A stretch of DNA of 64,000 nt from Afipia sp. (GTDB taxonomy: Bacteria > Pseudomonadota > Alphaproteobacteria > Rhizobiales > Xanthobacteraceae), in NCBI GenBank assembly GCA_030652315.1, contig JAUSAX010000083.1, positions 1 to 64,000 of the forward strand, in the 5' to 3' direction. Below are positions 1 through 7,799 of the stretch, piece after piece (within the stretch, counting starts at the first letter, position 1; every line of letters starts with the position of its first letter). The notes under the pieces are model-generated. The model did not search any database and was not told the DNA's origin. It saw only the letters and a list, made by a program, of their open reading frames with translations. Made by a program: the position numbers and the translations under genes.

Positions 1-296
1 AGCCGCGAACGGCAGAGCCACGTAGTTGGCCCGGACGGTGACCCCAGCCTCCCGGACACACGGGTGCGAACCGTGCGCGCAGGCGCCGCATCCTGTTCCG
101 CTTCAAAAGCGCCCTCGAGAAGCGCCCCTCGCGAACAGGACATGCCAAACATAAGAGAGGGCGGGAGCGCGGGGATTTGTGTGCCCATCACAAAGTGTTG
201 CAAGGATGCGCGTGAACACCACTGCGCTTGTCTTCCAAATGAAAAAGGCTCGGCAATCAGCCGAGCCTTCGACGTCAATAAATTTTGCTGCAGAAA
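1..296. other. Left edge, no confident gene
   Basis: I see no convincing protein gene here. One frame stays open from the left edge to about 348, but its residue composition (Ser/Arg/Cys-rich) does not resemble a protein family I know. The first 140 bases are GC-rich and can fold: bases near 91-98 and 134-141 are complementary (TCCTGTTC/GAACAGGA), and CCCGGA/TCCGGG-like pairs lie just before. This could be the 3' part of a structured RNA cut by the window edge, or the leader of something to the left. An intrinsic terminator at 242-270 closes the minus-strand gene that follows. Confidence 0.3.
242..270 (-). terminator. Intrinsic terminator of the 42-aa gene
   Basis: AAGGCTCGGC (245-254) pairs perfectly with GCCGAGCCTT (260-269) around a 5-base loop. 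On the minus strand the stem is followed by a run of T, as expected for Rho-independent termination. It lies 27 bases past the stop codon of the small minus-strand gene. Confidence 0.75.
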
Positions 297-425
297 TTAC
301 TTCTGCTGCTCAGGCTTGGCGTCGCCCTTGCTGTCCGGATTCTGCTGAGGCGTCGCAGGTGTGGCCTGATCCGGCGCAACGGCGGGCTTCGGAGCATCGG
401 CAGCGACGACTGGTGAATTCGACAT
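297..425 (-). CDS. Small Ala/Pro/Gln-rich hypothetical protein (42 aa)
   Basis: A 42-residue, low-complexity, hydrophilic protein starting MSNSPVVAADAPK and ending DAKPEQQK. It has no cysteine, no membrane segment and no domain I recognise. I chose the ATG at 425 because an AAAGGA ribosome site lies just upstream; the longer open frame to 587 has no such support and a different composition. The terminator at 242-270 follows directly, so this looks like a complete monocistronic unit. Short disordered proteins of this kind are common in Bradyrhizobiaceae and their function is unknown. Confidence 0.6.
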   Translation of the reverse strand: MSNSPVVAADAPKPAVAPDQATPATPQQNPDSKGDAKPEQQK

Positions 426-625
426 TGAAACATCCTTTAAGACACACCTGAAGAAGTCTCCAGGCGTTGACTCAAGGTGGCGATCAATCCGCCGGTTACA
501 ACGCCACTTCTGCCTTATTGGCGCGAATTGCCGCGATTTGCCTGCAATAAACCGATGGCTATCTGCGCCGCAAAGGCGCACAGTCAACTCATGCCAAACC
601 CCCGCGTTACCGCGCAGCGCCTCTC

Positions 626-895
626 ATGACCATGAGAACGCGGCGGGAGACGGTCACCTTCAAACATCCGGCGCGTATCAAGGGTATTGAACGCCTGCTT
701 CCGGCCGGTGCCTACGAAGTCGTCACCGACGAGGAAATGATCGAAGGTCTTTCCTTTCCGAGTTTCCGGCGTGTCGCTACCATGATCATGGTGCCGGGCG
801 CGCCGCCGCATCATCACTCGATGGAAATGCTCGCGATCAGTTCGATCGATCTCGCGGACGCGCAGCATCACGACGCGGTGGCATCAAATGCCTGA
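626..895 (+). CDS. Conserved small hypothetical protein (89 aa)
   Basis: Unrecognised function. The protein begins with a basic stretch, then TVTFKHPARIKGI, an acidic TDEEMIEG segment and the phrase LSFPSFRRV. From memory this resembles a family of ~80-100 aa Bradyrhizobiaceae proteins that share 'LPAGAYxVxTDEE' and 'SFPxYRR'. No signal peptide or membrane segment is visible, so it is probably cytoplasmic. Its 3' end overlaps the next start codon by 8 bases, which suggests translational coupling. A second ATG two codons in (632) is an equally possible start, because neither has a strong ribosome site. Confidence 0.7.
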   Translation: MTMRTRRETVTFKHPARIKGIERLLPAGAYEVVTDEEMIEGLSFPSFRRVATMIMVPGAPPHHHSMEMLAISSIDLADAQHHDAVASNA

Positions 896-1184
896 CGATC
901 CGGTCGAGCTCGATTCCCGTCGCGGCATGGCCGCGCAAAAGGCGACGGGCTTGCGGCGGATTCTCGCTGAGGCCGAGGCCCACGCAGCTATCTTGCGCGA
1001 GCGGCAGCTTCAGATCGAGACCGAGTTGCTCGACGCGCCAGTGACGTCCTGGCCCGAAGCGGCGGCAAAGGCGCGTTATGTTCTGAATCTTTATTACGCG
1101 ACGCTGGGTGCGCAGGACTCGCACCACCGCGATCTCGTTGCCTCGGTCCTCAGGGATTTTGCGAGGCTCGACAGCGAAAGCTGA
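888..1184 (+). CDS. Conserved small hypothetical protein (98 aa)
   Basis: A helical, charged protein with no recognised domain. Residues 14-50 (roughly AAQKATGLRRILAEAEAHAA and the following ILRERQLQIETELL) look like an amphipathic or coiled-coil helix, followed by an Ala-rich helix containing ARYVLNLYYAT and a C-terminal acidic helix. Its ATG lies inside the last codons of the upstream gene (8-base overlap), so the two are almost certainly co-translated. A partner or regulatory role is possible but not visible in the sequence. Confidence 0.7.
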   Translation: MPDDPVELDSRRGMAAQKATGLRRILAEAEAHAAILRERQLQIETELLDAPVTSWPEAAAKARYVLNLYYATLGAQDSHHRDLVASVLRDFARLDSES

Positions 1185-1269
1185 ATACGATTTTCAACTC
1201 GATTGTTTTCCGCAAACGATTGATCCTGAAACTTCATTGAGACGTTCGGCGGGAACGGGAGGACTATGC

Positions 1270-1473
1270 ATGCTTGATATGACAACGAAAGAGCTGTCGT
1301 CGCGAAACGTCAAGGCAGAAGAAGCCCTTCGGCTTGGCGTCGTTTCGGGATGGTACACGACCAAGATCAGTGGCACTTTTGTCACCGGCCCGCATGCCAC
1401 CCACGAGGAAGCTCTTCGCAAGATCGCCGAATTGAGACCGCCAGCTCCGCCCGCTCCAAAGCGCAAGTCGTGA
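1270..1473 (+). CDS. Small hypothetical protein (67 aa)
   Basis: Starts MLDMTTKELSSR and contains EEALRLGVVSGWYTT and a second EEALRKIAEL helix before a Pro/Lys tail (APPAPKRKS). The open frame extends upstream to 1108, but the ATG at 1270 is preceded by GGGAGG (about 1256-1262) at good spacing, and the upstream part overlaps the previous gene out of frame. No family is recognised. It lies 27 bases before the histidine kinase in the same direction and may be co-transcribed with it. Confidence 0.6.
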   Translation: MLDMTTKELSSRNVKAEEALRLGVVSGWYTTKISGTFVTGPHATHEEALRKIAELRPPAPPAPKRKS

Positions 1474-1500
1474 GGCGCGGCCGCAACATAGGGATGATCC

Positions 1501-2229
1501 ATGAGTCCTGTGAGATATCTCGCGCCGCTGCGTGACGTCGAGAACGAAAACGACCAGCTTCGGCAACTGCTCATTCAGGCAGGTGTCGAAGCCCACGCCC
1601 ATGTTGTCGCCGCAAAGCTCCAGACCGTCCTGATCGGCGAACTTCATCACCGGGTGAAGAATGTGCTGGCGATTGCCTCGGCGATCGCCTCGCAAAGCCT
1701 GCGCGGAGCGACCAGCATCGAGGCTGCGGAAAAAACCATCGCCAGCCGCCTGGCCGCACTCGGGATTTCCCACGATCTTCTCATTCGCGAGAGCTGGACC
1801 GGCGCCGGTTGCCGGACGCTGATCGAAAACGCGATCCTCGCGTTCCAGACCGAAGGGCTGGCGCAATTCACGATCACCGGCGAGAACATCGCCGTCTCGT
1901 CGGGACCCGCCGTCGGATTGTCGATGGTGATCCATGAGCTCAGCACCAACGCGCTGAAATACGGCGCGCTGTCGGTGCCCGGAGGCCGCGTCTCGATCAC
2001 ATGGTCGGTCGATGACGAGGCGGAGCGCTTCAATCTCGAATGGAAGGAGAGCGGCGGTCCGGCTGTTGTCGAGCCGAAGCAGAAGAGTTTCGGCAGCCGG
2101 TTCATCGAGCAGGCGCTGCCCGGCCAGCTTCACGGCGAGGCGCGGCTGATCTTCGATCCGGCCGGTCTCATCTGCCACGTCAATATCCCGATAAGTTCGT
2201 TGCAGGAGCCGGTGATCGCGCTCAAGTAA
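1501..2229 (+). CDS. HWE-family sensor histidine kinase, soluble, no sensor domain
   Basis: Autophosphorylating histidine kinase of the HWE type found in Rhizobiales. The H-box GELHHRVKN lies at residues 46-54 (phospho-acceptor in the HRVKN unit), the N-box HELSTNALKYGAL at 145-157, and the diagnostic W-x-E of the G1 box at 181-183 (WKESGGP). The ~45 residues before the H-box are a charged helix, and no PAS, GAF or membrane segment is present. At 242 aa it is close to a bare DHp/catalytic core. No response regulator sits beside it, so its input must come from a partner protein. The small genes upstream are candidates only by position. Confidence 0.9.
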   Translation: MSPVRYLAPLRDVENENDQLRQLLIQAGVEAHAHVVAAKLQTVLIGELHHRVKNVLAIASAIASQSLRGATSIEAAEKTIASRLAALGISHDLLIRESWTGAGCRTLIENAILAFQTEGLAQFTITGENIAVSSGPAVGLSMVIHELSTNALKYGALSVPGGRVSITWSVDDEAERFNLEWKESGGPAVVEPKQKSFGSRFIEQALPGQLHGEARLIFDPAGLICHVNIPISSLQEPVIALK

Positions 2230-2292
2230 TTGCGGTCGGACGACAAGCCCGACCTTAGTGCCGGTTACATCCACACACATGATTGGAAACAC

Positions 2293-3105
2293 GTGACTGG
2301 AATCAAGATTCGCGTCGGCTACGAGATGATCTACGATTTTCCGCAGGCCACGCCGATGATCATGGTGCTGGGCACGCACTTCACGCGCGCGTCGGATGTG
2401 ATTACGCCCGATTACCTCACCACCACGCCCTCGGTTCCGGTTTTTCCCTATCGCGACATGTTCGGCAACTGGTGCAGCCGCATGGTCGCGCCGCCGGGCC
2501 GGATGCGCCTTTACGCCGATGGCATGGTTCGCGACAGCGGGCTGCCGGATGTCGTTGTCACGTCAGCCGTCCAGCATGCGGTGGAGGATCTGCCGCCGGA
2601 TACGCTGGTCTATCTGCTGGGCAGCCGGTACTGCGAAACCGATCGGCTGTCCGATATCGCCTGGAAGCTGTTCGAGAAGACGCCGCCGGGCTGGGCGCGC
2701 GTTCAGGCGATCTGCGATGTCGTTCATAACCATATCAAGTTTGGCTACGAGCACGCGCGGGCGACCATGACGGCGTTCGAGGTCTACAACGAAGGGAAAG
2801 GCGTCTGCCGCGACTACGCCCACCTTGCCGTCACGTTCTGCCGCTGCATGAATATTCCGGCGCGCTACTGCACGGGCTATCTCAGCGATATCGGCACGCC
2901 GAAACCGTGGGTGGGGGATTTTGCCGGCTGGTTCGAGGCCTATATCGGCGGCCGCTGGCAGATGTTCGATCCACGCAACAACGTGCCGCGGATCGGCCGC
3001 GTGCTGATCGCGCAGGGGCGCGACGCCTCCGACGTTCCGATCACGCAGACATTCGGGCCGAACACTCTGGTCAGTTTCAAGGTCTGGACCGACGAGGTCG
3101 AGTGA
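2293..3105 (+). CDS. Transglutaminase-like family protein
   Basis: A bacterial transglutaminase-like protein with an N-terminal beta-rich domain (IRVGYEMIYDFPQ onward) and a core containing the nucleophile motif GKGVCRDYAHLAVTFCR. The second catalytic position, normally DFHAWFE, reads DFAGWFE here, so the usual His is Ala; the Asp in MFDPRNN is present. From memory, alphaproteobacterial relatives often have Ser or Ala at this position, so this may be a subfamily trait rather than a broken enzyme. I prefer the GTG at 2293 (protein begins VTGIKIRVGYE, as in relatives); a TTG at 2230 would add 21 residues. It follows the kinase by 63 bases. Confidence 0.82.
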   Translation: MTGIKIRVGYEMIYDFPQATPMIMVLGTHFTRASDVITPDYLTTTPSVPVFPYRDMFGNWCSRMVAPPGRMRLYADGMVRDSGLPDVVVTSAVQHAVEDLPPDTLVYLLGSRYCETDRLSDIAWKLFEKTPPGWARVQAICDVVHNHIKFGYEHARATMTAFEVYNEGKGVCRDYAHLAVTFCRCMNIPARYCTGYLSDIGTPKPWVGDFAGWFEAYIGGRWQMFDPRNNVPRIGRVLIAQGRDASDVPITQTFGPNTLVSFKVWTDEVE

Positions 3106-3140
3106 GGCGACTTGCGATCCAGGCTGATGGATTTCGCCAA

Positions 3141-3170
3141 AAATAAAAACCCCGGCATTGCTGCCGGGGC
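3141..3170 (-). terminator. Terminator between convergent genes
   Basis: CCCCGGCA (3150-3157) and TGCCGGGG (3162-3169) form a perfect 8-bp stem with a 4-base loop. The minus-strand side is followed by GTTTTTATTT, a good T-run for the dihydroorotase-family gene. The plus-strand side has only a weak CTTCTTC tract, but may also serve the transglutaminase-like gene. Confidence 0.75.
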
Positions 3171-3191
3171 CTTCTTCGGCAAATTTTCAGA

Positions 3192-4526
3192 TCACGCCTT
3201 CAGCGTCTCCAGAAACCGCACCGGCTCGCCGGTTGACGGCGTCGCGACCTCGCCCTGCCACATCACGCGCTTGCCGCGCACAAAGGTGCCCACCGGCCAG
3301 CCCTTGACCTTCACGCCATCGTAGGGCGTCCAGCCCGCGCGTGAGGCGATCCACTTGTCGGTGATGGTTTCCTCGCGCTTCATGTCCACGATGGTGAAAT
3401 CGGCGTCGTACCCCGCGGCGATGCGGCCCTTGCAGGCGATGTTGAACAGCCGCGCCGGGCCGGCGCTGGTGAGATCGACGAAGCGCGCCAGCGACAGCTT
3501 CCCGGCGTTCACGTGGTCCAGCATGATCGGCACCAGCGTCTGCACGCCGGTCATGCCCGACGGCGACGCGGGATAGACCTTGTCCTTCTCTTCCAGCGTA
3601 TGCGGCGCATGGTCTGAGCCGAGCACGTCGATGATGCCCTGCTCGATGCCGCGCCAGATGCCGTCGCGATGGCTGGCATCGCGCACCGGCGGATTCATCT
3701 GCGCCTTGGTGCCGAGCCGCTCGTAAGCTTCAGGACCGGCCAGCGTGAGATGATGTGGCGTGGCTTCGCAGGAGGCGACGTCCTTGTGGTCGCGCAAATA
3801 TTCGATTTCCTGCTTGGTCGAGATGTGCAGCACATGAATGCGCTTGCCGGTCTCGCGCGCAATCGTCACGAGGCGCTGCGTCGCGATCAATGCCGCGTCT
3901 TCATCGCGCCAGACCGGATGCGAGCGCGGATCGCCCTCGATGCGCAGATGCTTGCGCTCGTTGAGACGGTATTCGTCCTCGGCGTGAAACGCGGCGCGGC
4001 GGCGGATCACCTTGAAAATGCGCCGCAGGCTCTCGTCGTCTTCGACCAGCAGCGAGCCGGTCGATGACCCAATGAACACCTTCACCCCCGCGCAGCCGCG
4101 CGCACGCTCGAGATCGGGCAGATGATTGACGTTCTCGCGGGTGCCGCCGATGAAGAAGGCGAAATCGCAATGCATCCGGTGATGCCCGGCCTTCACCTTC
4201 GCGGTGAAGGCTTCCTCGGTGACGGTCAGCGGATTGGTGTTCGGCATCTCGAACACGGCGGTAACACCGCCCAGCACGGCGCTGCGCGATCCGGTTTCCA
4301 GATCTTCCTTGTGGGTCAGGCCGGGTTCGCGGAAATGCACCTGCGTGTCCATCACGCCGGGCAGGATGTGCAGCCCCTTGCAGTCGATCACTTCGCCGGC
4401 GCTGGCCCCACCGAGCGACCCGATCTCCGCGATTCGCCCGCCGGAAATGCCGATGTCACGGACACCCTCGCCGTCCTGGTTGACCACGGTGCCGGATTTT
4501 AGAATCACATCAAATGTCTGGGCCAA
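3192..4526 (-). CDS. Dihydroorotase-family amidohydrolase
   Basis: Metal-dependent amidohydrolase of the class I dihydroorotase type (444 aa, normal length), expected to cyclise carbamoyl-aspartate to dihydroorotate in pyrimidine synthesis. Visible motifs are DTQVHFREPG at 60-69, a Lys in AGVKVF, HVLHISTKQE, EATPHHL and the catalytic Asp region GSDHAPH. The usual HxH pair of the first metal motif is here QVH: residue 62 is Gln. From memory this DTQVHFREPG form is widespread in Rhizobiales proteins annotated as dihydroorotase. No pyrB neighbour is present, so pyrimidine function is probable rather than proven. The gene is divergent from ygfZ across 159 bases. Confidence 0.85.
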   Translation of the reverse strand: MAQTFDVILKSGTVVNQDGEGVRDIGISGGRIAEIGSLGGASAGEVIDCKGLHILPGVMDTQVHFREPGLTHKEDLETGSRSAVLGGVTAVFEMPNTNPLTVTEEAFTAKVKAGHHRMHCDFAFFIGGTRENVNHLPDLERARGCAGVKVFIGSSTGSLLVEDDESLRRIFKVIRRRAAFHAEDEYRLNERKHLRIEGDPRSHPVWRDEDAALIATQRLVTIARETGKRIHVLHISTKQEIEYLRDHKDVASCEATPHHLTLAGPEAYERLGTKAQMNPPVRDASHRDGIWRGIEQGIIDVLGSDHAPHTLEEKDKVYPASPSGMTGVQTLVPIMLDHVNAGKLSLARFVDLTSAGPARLFNIACKGRIAAGYDADFTIVDMKREETITDKWIASRAGWTPYDGVKVKGWPVGTFVRGKRVMWQGEVATPSTGEPVRFLETLKA

Positions 4527-4685
4527 TGCTCGAAACTCGTCTGGTGTTGGGATGATTCTGCGCGTCCAATGCCGTCTGCGCAGGGCCGCGCGGGCCTTGT
4601 TGTCCGCACCTTAGCGCCTTACGTTGCGGTGTAACAACCAACGGGCGAATTTTCCCAAAGAACTTGAGAATCCTGAGAAAACCTT

Positions 4686-5567
4686 ATGAAAGCAGCGTTT
4701 CTGCCGGATCGCGGCGTCGTCAAAGTGAGCGGCGAAGATGCGAGGGCATTCCTCGACGGCCTTCTGACCACCAATGTGGAACTGGTACGCCCCGGCACCG
4801 GCCGGTTCGGCGCGCTGCTGACGCCGCAGGGCAAGATCATTGTCGACTTTCTCGTCACCGAAGCGCCCGAGGCTCATGGCGGCGGCTTCGTGTTCGATTG
4901 TCCGCTGGTGCTCGCGCAGGCGCTGACCGACCGCCTCGGCTTCTACAAGCTGCGCGCGAAAGTCACCGTCGATAACCTGTCGTCGCAACTCGGCGTGATG
5001 GCCGCATGGGGCGGCACACCCGCGATGAAGCCTGATCTGGCGTTCGAAGACCCGCGCGATCCGCAACTCGGCTGGCGCCTCTTCGTGCCGGACGATCTGG
5101 TGGACGAGACCGCGGCCGCTATCGGCGCGGAGGTCAGCGAGAGTGACGCCTACGAGACTCACCGCATCGCCTGCGGCATCCCGCGCGGCGGCGTCGATTT
5201 CATTTACAGCGACGCCTTTCCGCACGAAACCAACATGGACCGGCTGCACGGCGTCGATTTCGACAAGGGCTGCTATGTCGGCCAGGAGGTCGTGTCGCGC
5301 ATGGAGCATCGCGGCACCGCGCGGACGCGGACGGTTCGTATACGCCTCGATGGCTCGGTGCCGGAGATCGGCCTGCCGGTCACAGCGGGCGACAAGCCGG
5401 TCGGCACCATGGGCTCGTCCGCCAACGGCGTTGGCCTCGCCCTGCTGCGAACCGACCGCGTCTCTGACGCACTCGACGCCGGACTGGCGCTCATCGCAGG
5501 CGGTCTTCCGATCAGCCTTGTGTCCCCTGATGATGTGAAGGCGGCGCCTAAGAAGGCTTCGGCATGA
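4686..5567 (+). CDS. YgfZ/GcvT-like folate-binding protein
   Basis: Tetrahydrofolate-binding protein of the YgfZ family, which supports maturation or repair of certain Fe-S enzymes. The signature KGCYVGQE is at residues 194-201, preceded by an N-terminal GcvT-like fold starting with VVKVSGEDARAFLDGLLTTN. The length (293 aa) is typical. A poly-Lys/Ala C-terminal tail ends the protein. The stop overlaps the start of tag by 4 bases (ATGA), so the two are translationally coupled. The ATG at 4686 fits the family N-terminus. Confidence 0.92.
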   Translation: MKAAFLPDRGVVKVSGEDARAFLDGLLTTNVELVRPGTGRFGALLTPQGKIIVDFLVTEAPEAHGGGFVFDCPLVLAQALTDRLGFYKLRAKVTVDNLSSQLGVMAAWGGTPAMKPDLAFEDPRDPQLGWRLFVPDDLVDETAAAIGAEVSESDAYETHRIACGIPRGGVDFIYSDAFPHETNMDRLHGVDFDKGCYVGQEVVSRMEHRGTARTRTVRIRLDGSVPEIGLPVTAGDKPVGTMGSSANGVGLALLRTDRVSDALDAGLALIAGGLPISLVSPDDVKAAPKKASA

Positions 5568-6178
5568 AAAGCGGGCGTCTGCACGACGACGGGTTGGTGC
5601 GCTGCCCGTGGCCGGGCGAAGACCCGTTCTACATGGCCTATCACGACACCGAATGGGGCGTGCCGGAATACGACGACAAGGCGCTGTTCGAGAAGCTGAT
5701 CCTCGACGGGTTTCAGGCCGGGCTGTCGTGGATCACGATCCTGCGCAAGCGCGACAATTTCCGAAAGGCTTTCGACGATTTCGAACCTGCCAAGATTGCG
5801 CGCTACAGCGACAAGAAGGTAGAGGCGCTGATGAACGACGCCGGGATCGTGCGCAACCGCGCCAAGATCGTGGGCACGGTCAACAGCGCGAAATCCTACC
5901 TGAAGATCATGGAGGAAGGCCCCGGCTTTTCAGCGTTCCTGTGGGACTTCGTCGATGGCAAGCCCAAGGTCAACACCTTCAAGACCACGGCATCGGTGCC
6001 GGCCGCGACGCCGGTCTCGACGAAAATGTCCAAGGAACTGATCGCGCGCGGCTTCAAGTTCGTGGGACCGACCATCGTCTACGCCTTCATGCAGGCCACC
6101 GGCATGGTCAACGATCATCTCGTGACATGCCACTGCCATGAAACATGCAGCAAGCTGAAGAAGCCGAAGCGGCGCTGA
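5564..6178 (+). CDS. DNA-3-methyladenine glycosylase I
   Basis: Base-excision repair enzyme that removes 3-methyladenine from alkylated DNA. The family hallmarks are clear: RCPWPG near the N-terminus, YHDTEWGVP at 26-34, ELILDGFQAGLSW-like core (EKLILDGFQAGLSWITIL), and the zinc-binding residues Cys14, His27, His185 and Cys189. At 204 aa it is slightly longer than the E. coli enzyme because of a basic C-terminal tail (KLKKPKRR). It is read from an ATGA overlap with ygfZ. Only 4 bases separate its stop from the end of the convergent small membrane gene. Confidence 0.95.
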   Translation: MKSGRLHDDGLVRCPWPGEDPFYMAYHDTEWGVPEYDDKALFEKLILDGFQAGLSWITILRKRDNFRKAFDDFEPAKIARYSDKKVEALMNDAGIVRNRAKIVGTVNSAKSYLKIMEEGPGFSAFLWDFVDGKPKVNTFKTTASVPAATPVSTKMSKELIARGFKFVGPTIVYAFMQATGMVNDHLVTCHCHETCSKLKKPKRR

Positions 6179-6182
6179 GGCG

Positions 6183-6419
6183 CTATTTCCGCTCGACCTT
6201 CTTGGTCAGCAGATAGAGATAGGCGCAGACCGCGACCACGATCGGGAAACATCCGAGTCCGAACAGCGTCGCGGAAAACTCGAACCGATCCCAGAACACC
6301 CAAGCAATCGTCCAGCACACGATCGCATTGACCAGCGCCAGCAGATAGATCGGCGTGAGCGCGGTCTTGAAGCTCAACAGCCGCTTGCGGCGGGGCGCAT
6401 CTTGCGGGGTCGCTGCCAT
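6183..6419 (-). CDS. Small two-helix membrane protein
   Basis: A 78-residue protein with a basic cytoplasmic N-terminus (RRKRLLSFK), two hydrophobic segments (about 22-44, IYLLALVNAIVCWTIAWVF, and 50-72, LFGLGCFPIVVAVCAYLYLL) and a KKVERK tail. By the positive-inside rule both ends should be cytoplasmic. No family is recognised. It ends 4 bases from the convergent tag gene, so the 3' ends of the two transcripts must overlap. Confidence 0.65.
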   Translation of the reverse strand: MAATPQDAPRRKRLLSFKTALTPIYLLALVNAIVCWTIAWVFWDRFEFSATLFGLGCFPIVVAVCAYLYLLTKKVERK

Positions 6420-6557
6420 GCGAATGACCTCTGTGGACGGGACCTTAACTCAAACGCACTCTACACCGAGGGGTTCCGTTTCAGCGATGCCCGGCCTGCG
6501 CTTTGATGGTATGAAATCGTCCGCCCACGTCTCATACAATCGATTCTCAATCTGTCC

Positions 6558-7175
6558 ATGACCGCCAAGAAAACAACACCGCACAAACAATCGACCCGCG
6601 CCTGGCAGCGCATGCTGTCGGGCCGCCGCCTCGATCTGCTCGATCCCTCGCCACTCGACATCGAGGTCGAGGACATCGCCCATGGCCTCGCGCGTGTGGC
6701 GCGCTGGAACGGGCAGACCCATGGCGCGCATATCTTCTCGGTCGCCCAGCACACGCTGCTGGTCGAAGCCGTGCTGCGTCAGCAGACGCCGCGCGTCGAT
6801 CATCGCGTGAGGCTGGCGGCGATGCTGCACGACGCGCCGGAATACGTCATCGGCGACATGATCTCGCCGTTCAAGGCGGTGATCGGCGGCTCCTACAAGA
6901 TCGTCGAGAAGAGGCTCTTGTCCGCGATCCATATCCGCTTCGGATTGCCGGCCGCACTCCCCGCCGAGATCGAACAGCAGATCAAGGCCGCCGACATGGG
7001 CGCGGCCTATCTCGAGGCGACGCATCTGGCGGGCTTCGCACAGGCCGAAGCCAGGCGCCTGTTCGGTCGCGATCCGAAGCTGCCGGCTGCCACGGAGAAG
7101 GATTATGTGACGCCATGGTCCGCCGGGCGGGCGGAAAAGCAGTTTCTCACGCGATTCAAGGCGCTTTTGTCATAA
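6558..7175 (+). CDS. HD-domain phosphohydrolase, YfbR-like
   Basis: A soluble HD-superfamily protein (205 aa). The metal ligands are visible as His65 in FSVAQHTLLV, His91-Asp92 in AAMLHDAPEYVIGD, and a later Asp in KAADMGAAY. The 'LHDAPE' context is that of the 5'-deoxynucleotidase/YfbR-like HD subgroup, so a nucleotide monophosphatase role is likely; the substrate cannot be read from sequence. It lies 78 bases upstream of the Cys-phosphatase gene in the same direction, but the NadQ-like operator lies in that gap, so it probably has its own promoter. Confidence 0.8.
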   Translation: MTAKKTTPHKQSTRAWQRMLSGRRLDLLDPSPLDIEVEDIAHGLARVARWNGQTHGAHIFSVAQHTLLVEAVLRQQTPRVDHRVRLAAMLHDAPEYVIGDMISPFKAVIGGSYKIVEKRLLSAIHIRFGLPAALPAEIEQQIKAADMGAAYLEATHLAGFAQAEARRLFGRDPKLPAATEKDYVTPWSAGRAEKQFLTRFKALLS

Positions 7176-7225
7176 TCATCCACGTCATGTTTGCCGTGCA
7201 GCATGACGTGCGAGTCCAGCAGGCA

Positions 7226-7244
7226 TATACTCGGGCGGAACATA
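7226..7244. promoter_or_regulatory. Putative NadQ operator of the phosphatase-nadQ pair
   Basis: TATACTCGGGCGGAACATA is an imperfect 19-bp palindrome (half-sites TATACTC and TATGTTC) ending 9 bases before the phosphatase ATG. It has the same length and half-site spacing as the two sites upstream of nadA (consensus TATGCTC-N5-GAGTATA). The position suggests autoregulation of the regulator's own operon. Binding is inferred from the shared pattern. Confidence 0.55.
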
Positions 7245-7253
7245 AGGATCGCC

Positions 7254-7760
7254 ATGATTCACGTCTGCTCGCTTGCCGCCCTGCCCGCCACCGTCGAAGC
7301 CACCGGCGCGCAACACATTCTCACCGTGATGGCCAATGTCGGTCAGGTGGTGCGTCCGGTGTCGGTGCTGGAGGCCAATCACCTGCGCATCCAGATGGAC
7401 GACATCAACGAGCCCGCGCAGGGCTTCGTTGCGCCCTCGCACGCCCATGTCGAGCAGGCGCTGGCCTTCATCCGCAAGTGGGATCGCACAGCACCCATGG
7501 TCATTCACTGCTACGCCGGGATCAGCCGCTCCACCGCGAGCGCGTTCATGGCGGCCTGCGCGCTCAATCCAAATCGCGACGAGACCTCCATAGCCCGGCA
7601 GATCCGCGCCGCATCGCCGAGCGCGTATCCCAACCGTCTGATCGTCACGCTGGCGGACGAGGTGCTGGGACGCGACGGACGCATGGTTCGCGCGCTCGAT
7701 GCGATGGGTCCGGGCAATATGACCATCGAGGGCCGCCCGTTCCGCGTGGATCTCGAATGA
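7254..7760 (+). CDS. Tyrosine/dual-specificity-like phosphatase linked to nadQ
   Basis: A 168-aa cysteine phosphatase. The active-site P-loop HCYAGISRS (His85, Cys86, Arg92) is the C(x)5R signature, and Asp49/Asp50 in QMDDINEP are in the right place to supply the general acid. Starting at the ATG 7254 gives a clear AAGGATC ribosome site; an upstream in-frame ATG at 7191 would span the operator. It precedes the NAD regulator by 39 bases, and a NadQ-type palindrome sits just upstream, so it is probably co-regulated with NAD synthesis. The substrate is unknown. Phosphorylated pyridine nucleotides or phosphoinositide-like compounds are only guesses. Confidence 0.85.
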   Translation: MIHVCSLAALPATVEATGAQHILTVMANVGQVVRPVSVLEANHLRIQMDDINEPAQGFVAPSHAHVEQALAFIRKWDRTAPMVIHCYAGISRSTASAFMAACALNPNRDETSIARQIRAASPSAYPNRLIVTLADEVLGRDGRMVRALDAMGPGNMTIEGRPFRVDLE

Positions 7761-7799
7761 GAGAGCGATCCCGATGATCGCAGCGATGGTCGGCAGCGG

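Noticed and set aside
1264-2379. 371-codon minus-strand frame over the histidine kinase region
   Set aside because: Antisense to a clear HWE kinase and without any family signature.
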